This document shows positions 42,605 to 54,350 of a stretch of DNA of 64,000 nt, piece by piece. Origin of the DNA: Pohlia nutans (Eukaryota > Streptophyta > Bryopsida > Bryales > Mniaceae); contig CM040101.1 in NCBI GenBank assembly GCA_022496805.1, positions 1,180,501 to 1,244,500 of the forward strand, given 5' to 3'. The translations under genes were made by a program, and so were the position numbers. A model generated the notes under the pieces. The model was not told the origin of the DNA and did no database searches. It was given only the letters and a program-made list of their open reading frames with translations. How positions within the stretch are numbered: position 1 is the stretch's first letter; each line of letters begins with the position of its first letter.

Positions 42605-45600
42605 TCATTCGCTCTCAGCATCTTCAATATCGACACTGTGGGCAACATCCTCGATGTCCACATCGTTGGCAGCGTCCTCAACGGCCACATCGTTGGCAGC
42701 ATCCTCAATGTCCACATCGTTGGCAGCATCCCTTTCTTCCTCGTTGTCGTCCCCATTTCCAACCATGTCCCTATCGCAATTCCATTCAAGCTCGCCCTCC
42801 CTAAAGCCATCCCCTCCACCTCCCACGGAGTCTTCAGTAACCCACACTTTGCCAACACGCCGTCGTCTTGACCGCCAATTCTCCAAAGCGTTGGCAACAT
42901 TTGATTGATGCCACCGCTCGCGTCTTCTGCATGCAGCAAGAATTCTTACTTCATCATCAGGGATATGGACGACTCTTAAGCACTCCAATTTCTTGTTGTA
43001 TCGATGCTGTATATTTCGGTACCAATGCTGGAATTGTTGCAAAAGGACACTGATGCGCGCCTTGCCACCACCATGAGCTGTATGTGCTTGATTTGCTGCC
43101 TTCGCTTGATGGTGAGATTTCTCCATACCCTGGCAACTCCAGACTCCAAGGCTACCATATTGTTCCACAAACCAACTTGAGTGCCTCACAAGTACGTGCT
43201 GTCACCAAGAAGATGAAAGTTAAAACCCGTTGCCCCGATGAAATAAGTGGCCCGTCAAGAAAGGAATTGGATTTTGACAAACGGATTAAAGAACATAATT
43301 ACCATGTAATGGGAAACATGCTCCTCCCCAAAGGCCTTTAAATACGCCCTTCCCCAATGTTCGATCTTCTGTTTGAACTGCAGTCGTTGTTCTGCTGTCA
43401 ACACCAATCCGGTCAAATATGGTAGGACCTCCTCAAAGGCTTGCCACATAGCAGCCTTGGCAATGCGGTCCGCACCACCGCGAGTATTATTATTCTCGGC
43501 TTGACAAACATCTTTCCAAGCTTTATCGTTGCCAGACCAAAATGCTCGGCTTGAAAAGCCTGCTGGCAACAACACCACTGAGAGATGGTTTTTGTGGCAC
43601 GTTTCCAGTGTTACCACTGAGCTTCGGGTCTTTTCTAATCTCCACGTTCCCACCATAAGCCCCGATCGCTGACAATGACTTCTCCATCTGCTCGATTGCA
43701 GTAGCCCTAAGTTTTTGATCTTGTATGTTCCAAACATACATGATATGCATGTGCACAATCTTCTCCGTTAATCGAACCTGGGCATGCAGTGTACAAATGT
43801 GCACTTTGGACAAAGGAATTGGCAAGATAGGCCTCCACCTGGCAGATGCTATCATGTCACAAGGTTCTGCTGCCACACTGCTGGCAAACATTCCTCCCGC
43901 CCAGTTTGCCTTAGCACGGCCCCTGATGGCAGCACTTGCCTGACTTGCTGTCCCCACTGTAGGCTTAATCCTCTTTTGCTCGCAATATATGCAGTTCATT
44001 GCGCATGCAGGCCCATGCTGAAGCCCGTACATACACTTAATAGTCTTCATATCCGCTGCGAGGTGCCACTCCACATAGAATTCACCAACTCGGGGGACTT
44101 GCAGTTTTTGGCCACTTGATTGTGCTGCAATCACAGTTGGGAACTTGGATCGTGTAAATATCCAAGACAGAACATCGTAGGACTCCTTCTCCACCTGGAA
44201 GGTTGCAACTAGCCAGATTTCTTGCTCGGACTGTACTGAGAAGTACTTCTCATGGTGCGTCTGAATGTCAGTGTCCAATGCCCTGTTCATCAATGTGATA
44301 CTAACACGTTCGAATTTTTTCCATTAACAATCTCTGCCTCGTCGAGTTTCAGGACAAAGATCAGCGGTGCCCCTCTCAACTCTGCACGACCATTGTAAGT
44401 GGGATTGAGGGCACATTCAATGTAACAACAAGCTCTTCTCATTGTTGTACGCAGTCAATGTGGCTGCTGACAGCAAAAGGACAAACAGTGAGCCACGAAC
44501 ATGATCGAAGGGGGAACCATACCTATTTCCGTGATGCCGTAGAAGATCACCATGCTCTGTTGGACCACCTCAAGGTCAGTGAATAATGAATTCTTGTCAG
44601 TCAAGAGTACATCCTTCCGTGTGTCGTCGGATTTCTTGGTTTTCTTGGACGTCGTGGGCAGCTCCAGTCGACCTTCAACGTGGTAGTATTCGCCAATGAA
44701 CTGTGGCAAGTTGGCATTCAACTCCTGCCGAAGCAATTTCACGTGATAGGGGCTGGGTAGAATGCTCGCTTTTATGTCCTTGTTCTAAACAGCAATTGGA
44801 CCCCTCACGGCTTTGTAAATAGCACCGTATCCCCGATGGGACACCCCTGCTTGGTCGCACGCAGCAAGAATTTTATCCGGTCCTACACGCTTTCCAATTG
44901 ATTTGAGAACGTTGTTGGCAATCTTGGTCTCAACATGTCCCATAGCAGGGTGACTCGCGAGGGCTAGACCTTCGTGCCTAGATAGTATCTTGGCTAGAGC
45001 TACAGCGGTTCTGGTTTGTGACTCTTTATCCCCATGAAGTCGTTGGCTCTCACGCTCGACCCGATTGCGATCATTGATAGTTTGCACGAGATGTGGTTGC
45101 AACACGGTTCTGATGAGCTTCACTCTGCGTTTTGCACCACCACTACCAGGATTCAACTCATGAATCCCTCTAAGCAACCGAGCCCTACGTTGCATTCCCA
45201 CAGGCGTGTCTTTCATTGCACAGGCTTTCTACTGGAGGCGCTCCGATTCTTGCTGCCAACGGTGCACCTCGGACTCCAGATGCTTCACCCTCATGTTATA
45301 AGATTTCTCTTTGTCGTCCATCTCTTCACGTATAGCCTGCAATTCAGCCCGCAATTCCATGCATGTATTCTCTAAGTCTCTACACCGGTCCAGCCGTTCG
45401 ATGCTGACAGCAGCTTCGCCTATACCCTCAATCACTTCTTCTTGCAGGAGTCTGCATTGCATCTCCAACACACTTCGGTGTGGACCTCCTTGGGGGCCCA
45501 GCTCCAATCGGCATGTATAACCATACAGGCCCAGCTCTCCATGGCATATGAATTGCAGGCATTCCTTAAGAGTTCTGAATGGAGGTGGCTCCCCCGTTAC

Positions 45601-45792
45601 TGGATCAACCGGGTAAATGCTGCCATCGGTCCACAAGTCAATGTTTGTATCCCCAGCTGCCCTCCGTGCTGGAAACGTTGATGGACACGGCCGTTCAGAT
45701 CGCAGAGAACCTCGCCTAATAATTGGTGCATAGCACGCATCAAGCGAAACTTGGGGAACATACGAAGCACTAGGTGGGCGCCTTGCTGCCAT
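42605..45792 (-). pseudogene. Decayed DDE-type transposase of the large DNA transposon
   Basis: Collinear fragments on the minus strand read as one protein of about 1,000 residues: an N-terminal coiled-coil region; KRVGPDKILAACDQAGVS; an RT-unrelated core with EWHLAADMKTIKCMYGLQHG followed by CIYC; a block ILPIPLSKVHICTLHAQVRL; and SLGVWSCQGMEKSHHQAKAA. The Asp of ADMK with its following CxxC, the histidine block and the Glu of GMEKSH form the arrangement seen in a broad group of DDE transposases with a zinc insertion. The C-terminus has 10-residue acidic repeats (DAANDVDIE). Breaks: in-frame TAG at 45,229 and 44,785, an A deletion near 44,325 and a frame change near 43,545. Introns are likely near 44,520-44,440 and 43,270-43,200. 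It could still be expressed only if some breaks are assembly errors. Confidence 0.65.
42640..42735. repeat. Tandem 27-30-bp repeats coding for acidic tail
   Basis: Four imperfect repeats built on CATCGTTGGCAGCATCCTCAA encode the acidic repeats AANDVDIED of the transposase C-terminus. Each repeat includes the half-palindrome GTTGGCAGC shared with the dispersed 11-mer. Confidence 0.8.
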
Positions 45793-46992
45793 CGAGAATC
45801 CAAAAATCCAAAGCAGTGATTGAATCTCCCAATGCTACTGAACGGTCATGACGCTGTGTAGACAAACCTTGATATGGTTTCCAATTACCCCAAACCCAAT
45901 CGCTGTCAACAAGTAGCCCTAAACCCTAATCATCGCTGCTGGAAGCAAAATCTCCCCTTCCACAATTCCTACCCTAGCACGGTGGAGAAAATGCCGCTTA
46001 CAACATGCATCGTGTCCATCGAGGTAGGAGTTTTAGGAACTCCCTTGTATCTACCCAAGCGCCATAATTCCTAAAACCGATATGAAAAGCCCTAGGCGTG
46101 GGATTGCGGAAGTCGGAGGAAGCCGTTTTGCCAACAAACTCCGATGGTTGCAGAATTCACAATCCCCGATTGCCATTGAGAAACTAGACACGGCTACTGG
46201 CTGTGGCAACTTACCTTCGCATAAATCTGACGATGTCGGGGCTGACACGAACCACCGGCGTCCTCTTGCTGGCCGGACCTCCGAAGCCGTTGGTGCCAGC
46301 AGATGCTTCTGGCACGAAAATGAAAATTCGTGCTCCTACCGTAAACCTGGGGTGCTCGTGTGTTTCATGAATTTGGCAAGAATTCACCGTAATTTGGGCC
46401 AGCCGTTGTGGAGAGCTCAAATTGTACGCACCAAAATTCATGGCTGCGTTTCCTAGGTAGGGAACGGCGTAGGCGCCGGCCGCACTCCACCGTGAAGCCG
46501 TTGTGCCAACAAACTTCCATCGGCCGGCTTGGAAAACCGTTGGCAACGATCCATCCTAAGGGTCGACCTGTGCAGAGCAGTAAATGTTCTTCTTTGGTCG
46601 TTGGCCAAACACCCCGCCCACGTCGGCGCCAGCAAGCCGACCTCCACGCCATGCGACTCCGTTCCGACATCGGCAGGGAAGTGCCATAACTCTGTGGGCA
46701 GCGTTTTGGACCGCCGTTGGCACGAGCAGAGGGGAGTTTGGGCAGCCGGTTCACCTAACACGGGCAAGCTTATAGGGCCCCTTTGGGACCCCATTTTTCT
46801 CCTAATGTAGCATCTACCTTGCTAGATGGAAGTTAGCTCCTATTCTCACTACTCTTCCGCCCCTCCCCTGGGATCCGAGTTGATTGTTATTTTTCGCTGC
46901 ACCTTAATCTTTTGGCTCTCATCTTTCAAAGAAAAAGAAAAAGAAAAAAGGACACCAACTGAATGCCGCTGAAGTCAATGCGGAGAGGATAG

Positions 46993-47282
46993 GTCCCCCC
47001 GACTCTAAATCCCCCCTCGACGTTAATGCAAGCACTATTCACCCATGGGCCCCATTTCTGAAATTTCCATTTTGGGCACCCTAGGGTCTTTTTTTGGCAA
47101 TTTTATTTGTAAATTTGGGACCTACGGCCCCAAACTAGTCTAGGAGGACCTCCTTGGGAATTTTAAACCCTTGAAACAGAGGGTTATTTTTTAAGGTGGG
47201 CCCCTACATGCACAAAATAGGGGGCAGTTTTTGTCCTCTTGCATTAACGTCGAGGGGGGATTTAGAGTTGGGGTGGGTCCCC
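46993..47282. mobile_element. Small foldback element/MITE with 31-bp perfect inverted repeats
   Basis: ACTCTAAATCCCCCCTCGAC... at 47,002-47,032 is repeated perfectly in inverse at 47,238-47,268, with weaker GGTCC/GGACC extensions outward. The about 205-bp interior is non-coding and contains several GGGCCC/GGCCCC words. The target duplication is unclear. It lies 190 bp beyond the right end of the large DNA transposon and about 1.2 kb upstream of the TNL gene. Confidence 0.8.
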
Positions 47283-48465
47283 GCCCTAGCGCTGGGCCTT
47301 CCCCTCGAGCTCCGAGCCCAACCTTCAGTTCCTCATGAGCCGCTGCCAGAGCCGACTCCGCCTGACGCAGCTTGATGCGGGGCTCCAAAAATATACTGCG
47401 CCCGACGCCCAGTCATTCCAACTTCAAGGCACGCGAGTGACGAGGAAGGTGATGAGGAAGGTGCGAGGAAAGTGACGAGGAAGGTGACGAGGATTACCAT
47501 CTTGGTGGTGCTTAGAGTTTCGCTCGCAGAGTATCATAAAGTCGCTCGTCATCACATTGCTCAACCCTGCACTTGTTCCAGTTAATTTTCACTGCCTTGG
47601 GTTTTAGTCTCGTGTTTTGGTGTTAGATCCCTCTCCCAGACTCTTCTCTCTTTTTCCATCCGATGGACTGCTGGTCTCGATTCTGCTTAGGGAGAGTTCA
47701 CTGGAACGTAGATAGAACCTCTGTTCATACCGACACTGGCACTCGCATGTTTCTGCTTATCATTTGATTTATTTGGCGATCACTTTGGAGCTGTTTTACA
47801 AATCATTCACTGACGGGTGTTGCCGGAGCATGATGCGCACTAGAACCTCGTGGAGGGAGGTCTGGTGATCGTTCTTGCTGTGTTTAGTTCATACGCTGGG
47901 GTTTTGATCAGGGAGAGCCTTGATCGGTGCTCAAGCTCCAGTTGACATTTTGTGGAGATTTCCCTGTAAGTAATCTGTATCATACACTGTCCTTTTGTGG
48001 GGGCTCTTGGGAGTCTGTTACTTGCTTATATGGAGTGAGTGGCTCTTTACATCTCCTGATGCAAACTCACATCGTGACGATTTCATCCGCCGTAGGATAA
48101 GAACAGTGAGTAAGAACATCATGTGCAGTTTGTGTCCCGTTTGAGCATCTGCGTTTAAGAATTCACAGTCTGCTCTGTTGTGGCCATGCATTTGAAGCCG
48201 CGACAAGCAAGGCCATCTTCAATTTCAAGGGAAGCTTTGGATGAGAGTACGAGCTTCTAAACTTGCTTGATGTGAAGCGATGTCTCGGCACGCTAGCCAA
48301 GCACCTGGGTGAGTAATCGCCTGCTGAGATCCTTGAAGCTGGACTTGAATTTGAAGTCTCTTGTATAGACCGTTTGATTCTGAATTTGGAAAGTGTTGAA
48401 GTTTTATGTGAGTGGATACTTTGCTTTTGTGATTTGCATTAAACTTTCGATCTGGTTTCATTCAC
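47283..48465. other. 5' flank of the TNL gene
   Basis: No coding region. Near 47,430-47,500 the phrase GTGACGAGGAAGGTG recurs three to four times. From 47,500 the DNA looks like ordinary promoter or 5' UTR, with possible short upstream introns (for example an AACAG just after the ATG region at 48,466). No motif is firm enough to call. Confidence 0.4.
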
Positions 48466-51400
48466 ATGAACAGGGATCATGGGATTGTGGAACCCAAGCT
48501 TGATGCGTTCTTGAGTCACAGTGGGGCTCAGAAAGGATTTGTCTGGCAGTTGTATGAAGACCTGAGACGCAGGGATTTGAAACCGTTTTTTGACAAGGGC
48601 CGGGGTTGCTTGCCGATTGGGCAGAACTTCCCAGAAAACATCTTCAAGGCTATTAGAGGATGCCAAGTTGGAGTGGTGATCCTGTCAGCGGATTTTTTCG
48701 AGCTGTCTCATTGGCCAATGACTGAATTGGTGTACATGGTAAAGCGGGGACTTAAACTCATTCCCGTATTTCTTGGCATTTCACCTGAGGACCTCTCCGA
48801 GCAAAAGAACTTGGACAGTTGGAAATCACTGTGGCAGGAGTGGGCGAAGAGTAGCAAAAGAATCAAATTATCCGAGTGGGAGACTGCTGTCAAGTTGTTA
48901 AAAGGCTTGAGTGGATTAGTGTATAAACATGCAGAAGGTGCTGTTGAGTTTCGAAAAAAAATTGCGACGGAGATTATGGAGATTGTTCGACCATCCTATC
49001 GGTGGGATGATTCATATGTGCAAGGGAGGTCTCGTTTGAGTCAGGTAATAAGAAGGGAGTCGGATTTGACAATTCCATTACATGTTCGAGAATTTTGAGG
49101 AAAACGCTAAACAATCGTTAGTGAAGTCTTACTTTAGGTTTTTAATCATTGTCGGTTCTCTTTTGCATTATAGAGTCTTCGGGAGAAGATTAAGATGACG
49201 GGAATGTGTCCAAGCGGAGTCCAAGTGGTGGGTTTACATGGTGTCGGTGGGATTGGCAAGACGACGGCTTGCAAGTCTTTGTGCAAGGACTTGTTCCAGG
49301 AATTTGATGGAAGAGTATGCCATTTGGAGCTTGGGAATGTCACAGAGGAGAAACAAAAAGAGTGGCTGCGGGATGTCTTGATCAGGCTGACTATTATAGA
49401 CAAGAAGGTTTTGAAAGACAAGAGCTTAGATCAGGTAATTTTGTATTAAGATTTTTTGGGCTTTGCATTATTGTAGTGGTTATTGCATGAGCTCTTATTG
49501 AGGAATGAGATATTTTAGGCCGGCGTAGGACATACTTGTGAATTGAAGTTTGAAGGATTGGATGCAGTGTTGGAGTTTGCTAAAGGAGTATGTGCAATTT
49601 AACAAGGTGCTCCTCGCCATTGACAATGTTTCTTGGAGCTCAATTGCTGAAGCCAAGAAGTATTTGAACGTTAAATATTGTGAAGGCAGCATTGTGATGG
49701 TGACAGCTCGTGCACTTCTTGATTTTATAGACTTGGGAATTGATTCCAAAAGCTGTCATTCAGTACCTGAATTGAATGAAGAAGAGGCTCAGTCTTTGTT
49801 TCTCTACTATGCCAAACCGAAGAATGAGGTTGACAAAGAGGTTCTTATGCATTGTATAAAGCGCTGTTATTTCTCCAAAGGTGATGGTAGTTTCCATTAC
49901 CATCCATTGGCGCTACAGGTCTTGGGATCTGAACTGTTTCGAGAAGATTCTAAGGATTGGGAGAGCCGACTAAGGATTGAGCGGAATATATACAACCAAA
50001 GGGGAGAGCTAGAGGATGGTGTATTCACCATCTTGAGGAGGAGTTTTGACCTTCTGAATGATGAGGACAAGCTCTTGTTCATGGATGTTGCCCTTTTTGA
50101 CTGTGAGGATGGTCTTTTCAGTACGTACAATACTTTCAAGACTTGGAGGAGTAGGGGTGGTTATCGTATGTCTTTGAATATTGATTCTGGGAGAACGTGG
50201 TACATCCGTGAATGGCTTAGTGTTTTGCATGTTGATGTGGATAGACGGGTAAGGTTTTTTCTTCGTAAAATTGCTCGTGCTGTCTTTCATTTCATTTTAA
50301 AAGTCGTTGGGCAAAAATGTTTGTACATGATGTGTGGTGTTTAGTTATTTGTTGGTTCTTCGAAGTTGTCTATCAATCTGTAAATTTTTATAATATTGTT
50401 TGAATGTTCTGTTCCGCAGTTAGAAATTCTCAAGAGTAAATCGCTTCTGGAGGAGTTGGGTGATGGGATAGAACAGATACAGATGCACGATCTGTGGCGA
50501 GATTTTGCTTTACTTATGGAAGCCAGTCGTGGTGAAAAGCAGGGTGGGCGTTGGGTGTATGAGCTTGTTGGTGGTGAAGATATGAGTTCTGTCCTTACTA
50601 GTGGTGGATGGAAGGAAATTGAAAGAATATGTGTGATGACAAACCAGACGTTGGACGATTACTCTGAAACGTACAAAAACTTGAAGACGAGTGTGAAGCG
50701 CCTGGACTTAAGTAGCTGCTCGAATGTTAAGGTGTTAAGATTGTTGTACGTGGTAGTGAGGAGCGAAGCGCTGGACTTGAGTGCTCTGAAGCAGCTGAGG
50801 ACCTTGGAGATTGTTTCTGGTCAGGAACCATCTTCCGGGACGGGTATGACCCGTAACAAAGGAGTTCTTAAAGTGAGCGGAATTCGGTTCCTATCCAACC
50901 TTACATGGCTACTATGGTTGAATATAGGCGTGGAGTCTGTAGGCGCTATCGAGGAGATCTCCCATCTCTCATGTCTACAGGTCTTGCAATTGAAGTGCAT
51001 GTGGTCATCTTACGATTCACTGATATCGTTAGATTTAAGTAAGCTGATATATTTGCGGGAGGTGAGAATTGGTGTAGACTTCTTGGAATTCATAACGGGC
51101 TTGTGCGAAGATATGACTGTTTTACGAATCTTGGATCTGAAGTTTTGCTCCAAGTTGCGCAGCTGCTCTGGAGTCGATTTCCTGGTTGGCTTGGAAGTGC
51201 TTGTGTTAAGCCACTGCGTGAGTCTAGAAGATTTGCCCAATCTTAAAAAGCTTACAAAATTGCGGCTTTTGGATGTCCAGAGGTGTGTCAAATTAGATTC
51301 AATACGGGGTGTAGGAGACTTAGTTGCATTGCAGGAGTTACGTGTCGAGTTCATGCCTCGTCTGAATGAGTTGCCTGACATACGCTACTTGACAAACTTG

Positions 51401-52684
51401 GAAGTCTTGGATTTGGAGCGCTGTGAATCTTTGAAGTGCATTCCTGGCCTGGACAACTTAGTTGCCTTGCGGGAGTTGTTTGTTGACGTTAAATTGTTGA
51501 ACAACATCCCCGACGTCTATTTGACTCAGTTGTCCAAAGTACGAATTCATGGGGATCGACACGGGCGCGATTCCTGGAAAATTGATTGGAGTCAAGGATT
51601 TTTGGGTCGACAGCAGTTCATCGGCTTTAAGGATGAGATCAAAAATCTTCAGCAACTACATGTCCTGAACTTCTTAATGATGCAATCCGTTTTGGATCTT
51701 TCTCTTGATGGAGTGGGTCATACGCTGACAAATCTAAGTAAGCTGACCGCATTGAAGAGACTACGGCTTGAATCGTGCGGCTTGGAGAAGTTACCGCACA
51801 TGGGCACTCAAATGACACTGGAGTCGCTTTATGTATCTGGATGCGAGAGTTTGAGGGGTTGGGATGGTGTGGGCAAATTGGGGTCGTCAAAATTAGAGAC
51901 TGGGGTTGATTGGCATTGTGATTGGACTCTTCCGTACCTGGAGAAATTAGAGTGGATCCACTCCAGAGAGATTCAGCTGCCAGATTTGAGTCATTTCCCA
52001 CGACTGCGGAAGCTTGCACTGCATTTTGATTACGAGAACCGGTGGATTTCGTCAAATTGTACACTGCTCTGCATAGCCGAACATCAACATCTGGAGATTT
52101 TGTCGTGCGAGCACTGGGCAGTCGAAAAGCTTCCTGAGTTGTCGAAATTTCCTCGATTGAGAAAGCTCAAATTAAAGGATTGCCCCTCATTGAAGAGTTT
52201 GACCTGTAGCGTTCCTCTTAATGCACTTGAATGCATGAAATTGGATAGTTGCTACCGTCTACATGTTCCTAGTGTCGATCTCTTTACAAGATTGCGTTCT
52301 TTAAAAGTGGCGTACTGTAAAGGCAAGTTGAATGAGCTGGAGGTTGAGAAGCTGACAAGAAGGGGATTTTGTTACGAAGATAATTATCTGGGACAGACTT
52401 GGACACTCGACCGAGAACCATCGACAGATGATATCACTCCCGACAGTGCACCGAACTGTAATTTAGGTGTGGGGTTTGGTCTGCATGGACCGGACGATGT
52501 TGTAGGTCTGTCGTCTAGTGAAGTGGTGCCTTGCAGTAGTGAATTCATCCCGTACGTTGAGTCCAGCTCAGAATGTGCGCCTATTCCTAATCGAGTGATC
52601 TTGGAGCAAGACCCAAACCGAAAAGCCAAAAGACGAGACAGAAAAAAGAAACAAAAAAAGAAAGTGCATCCAAAACAATTGTAA
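48466..52684 (+). CDS. TIR-NBS-LRR (TNL) immune receptor, four exons
   Basis: Exons: 48,466-49,044; 49,174-49,434; about 49,551-50,248; 50,420-52,684. Exon 1 is the TIR domain (LDAFLSHSGAQKGF, ending before RSRLSQ), with the conserved catalytic-type Glu in WPMTELVYM. Exon 2 has the P-loop GVGGIGKTTACKS. Exon 3 has kinase-2 (LLAIDNVSW, with LAIDN for the usual LVLDD), RNBS-B (SIVMVTAR) and GLPL-type PLALQVLGSEL. Exon 4 has the MHD motif (MHDLWRDFAL), then about 600 residues of leucine-rich repeats and a Lys/Arg-rich tail. TNLs are intracellular NAD-cleaving immune receptors. The start of exon 3 is uncertain because an in-frame TGA lies just upstream; GAAG|GATTGG or GATGCAG|TGTTGG would both keep phase. 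About 1,270 residues, otherwise intact. Confidence 0.88.
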
Positions 52685-54350
52685 TGACAGAACACTCACT
52701 GTAATGCATTGTAGGGCTAAAGTGGAGTGCTCGGGCAAGGGGCGTGTGATGGTTGGAGCGATGGTCTAGGGAAATGGTTGTTGGCAACAATTGGCACACC
52801 CAGAATGGTCGAGGTACTGTGGAGACTATGTTTCCGTCTTTATATGTATGATTCGCGACACAGTTTTTGAGAACGTCAGTAAGTGCAAGCGACGTGCGTT
52901 CTCGGTAACTTGAGAATGCACCGGTGGAATGGAGCAACTCATAGGAGTATCACACGAAGCCTTTGCGAAGCCAGCCAAGTCACGGGGATTCAAAGCCACT
53001 TTGTAGTCTTCTGGAATGGCTGGATGCAACCCGCTAGCCTGTAGGGTCGTCAGGAGAAATGTGTTGCTGGAGAGCCTGAGTTTTGTGACATGGTTATTGC
53101 TTGGTTTAACCGATTTCTGCCTAGGGGACCCAGAATCCGAATTGCCTTGTCGAAGTTGGAACTGCAACTGCAAACACCTGTTTGTTGACTTGCAGGAGAG
53201 TGTCCCAACAGACATTGCACTCCCTTGACGCATCCGTGATTCATAGCCAATTCCATCGCTGCCTTCAGTTTAATGATGGGCATTTTTGTGGCTTGTTCTC
53301 TCCAGGTTTGCTGTTTTTGACGAAAACTTGTCCATTTCATGGCATTCCTGTATTCGTTGGATTTTTTATTCTAAGCATGCATCTAGTTCCCTTTCTTTGC
53401 TAGGCATTCTGCATCCCTTTGTGAATAATCCTTGTGCTTGTTCGCCTAGAGGCTGGCAGGAACATTTATGATGTATATCTGCTATCATTTTAAAACATGA
53501 GCTTGTTTACTCCCTGGAAATTTCCATAACTTTGGACGTCTGTAACACTGGAGTTTTTAGAGATGAATAGATTAGATTGGGAATATTCTTCATTTGAATG
53601 ACAGTATGGAATCCATCTCTGGACTCTAAATCTCTGCTGGTCGTTTTGGCATGCTATGAAAACCCGCGTGATTGAAACAGTGCTGTTGCAGTAATGCCAC
53701 GATTGCTGCGCAGTGCAGTATTGCAGTAACACTGTTTCAGTTGTGTTGCAGTATTGCAGCAATTGCCTCCATTGCACTGATTGCAGTATTGTTTTATCAA
53801 AAGTATTGCAACGGCATTGAAATCATACAAAGCGATTACAACATGTTTTCAATACAATGTTATTTTTGACTCAGGGATTTTTTGGCACTAATACTTTAAA
53901 AGTTAAATTTCAGTTATTTACTGCTTCCAGCTCAGATCCTTCATATCTATTACGGTTTAAAAAGGGATTAATCTTTTGATATGTGTTCCAGAAATGACTT
54001 TCACTTACTAAATCAATGTCATTTATATGTGCTAGAAAGTACTCTTTCAATTTACATGAATTTAATGACAAATTCATGAGAATATTGTAACACTCCATCC
54101 AAAAAACTATTGAGCAATGTCAATTTGAACAAATTTAATATCCTTTTGTTTCATTTGTGGTTCAAATGACTTAGGTTCAAATTCGAGGCAAAAAAGACAA
54201 TCTGGAATACCAAATTATAGCGAAGTATCTCAAACATGAAATTCAGCTAAAACAAAGTTTGAGTCATATCTATGTTTTATTTGATGTATTACTATATTTC
54301 TTTATTTAGGAGAATTTTCAAAAATCACTTATTTTCACACAACTTATCCC
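52685..54350. other. 3' flank of the TNL gene with TTGCAGTA repeats
   Basis: No gene is supported. The first few hundred bases are probably 3' UTR. At 53,676-53,812 the word TTGCAGTA and variants (CAGTAATGC, TTGCAGTATTGCAGCAATTG) recur about eight times in a low-complexity run. The rest is AT-rich. Confidence 0.5.

Larger units (their letters stand above)
31050..46730. repeat. Dispersed palindromic 11-mer TGYTGSCARCA
   Basis: Perfect copies at 31,085, 39,758, 40,471, 40,681, 41,355 and 43,561. Copies with one mismatch include 31,330, 41,838, 44,465, 45,251, 45,402, 45,618 and 45,784, plus many weaker GTTGGCARC/TGCCARC forms to about 46,720. The consensus is its own reverse complement. Copies fall in coding DNA in different codon phases and in non-coding subterminal DNA, and are absent from the nested Ty3 element. 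This fits a DNA-level binding site, for example for the transposase; that role is inferred. Confidence 0.6.
30466..46807. mobile_element. Large three-gene DNA transposon (about 10 kb without the nested Ty3 element)
   Basis: The ends are inverted copies: left CATTAGGAGAAAGTTGTGGT then CGCAAAGGGGCC; right, reversed, CATTAGGAGAAAAATGGGGT then CCCAAAGGGGCC (about 28 of 32 matching). Inside are a plus-strand gene split by the Ty3 insertion, a minus-strand RING-like gene and a minus-strand DDE-type transposase relic. Subtracting the Ty3 element and one 5-bp duplication leaves 10.0 kb. I find no clear flanking target duplication. A TA lies within CAT-TA-G at both ends, but all four ends of this and the MITE at 62,011 keep CATTAG, which argues that CAT belongs to the terminus. 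I cannot assign a superfamily. Confidence 0.65.

Noticed and set aside
46051..46810. Six overlapping open frames at the right end of the large transposon
   Set aside because: High GC content makes stops rare. The products are low-information and lie in subterminal repeat DNA next to the TIR.
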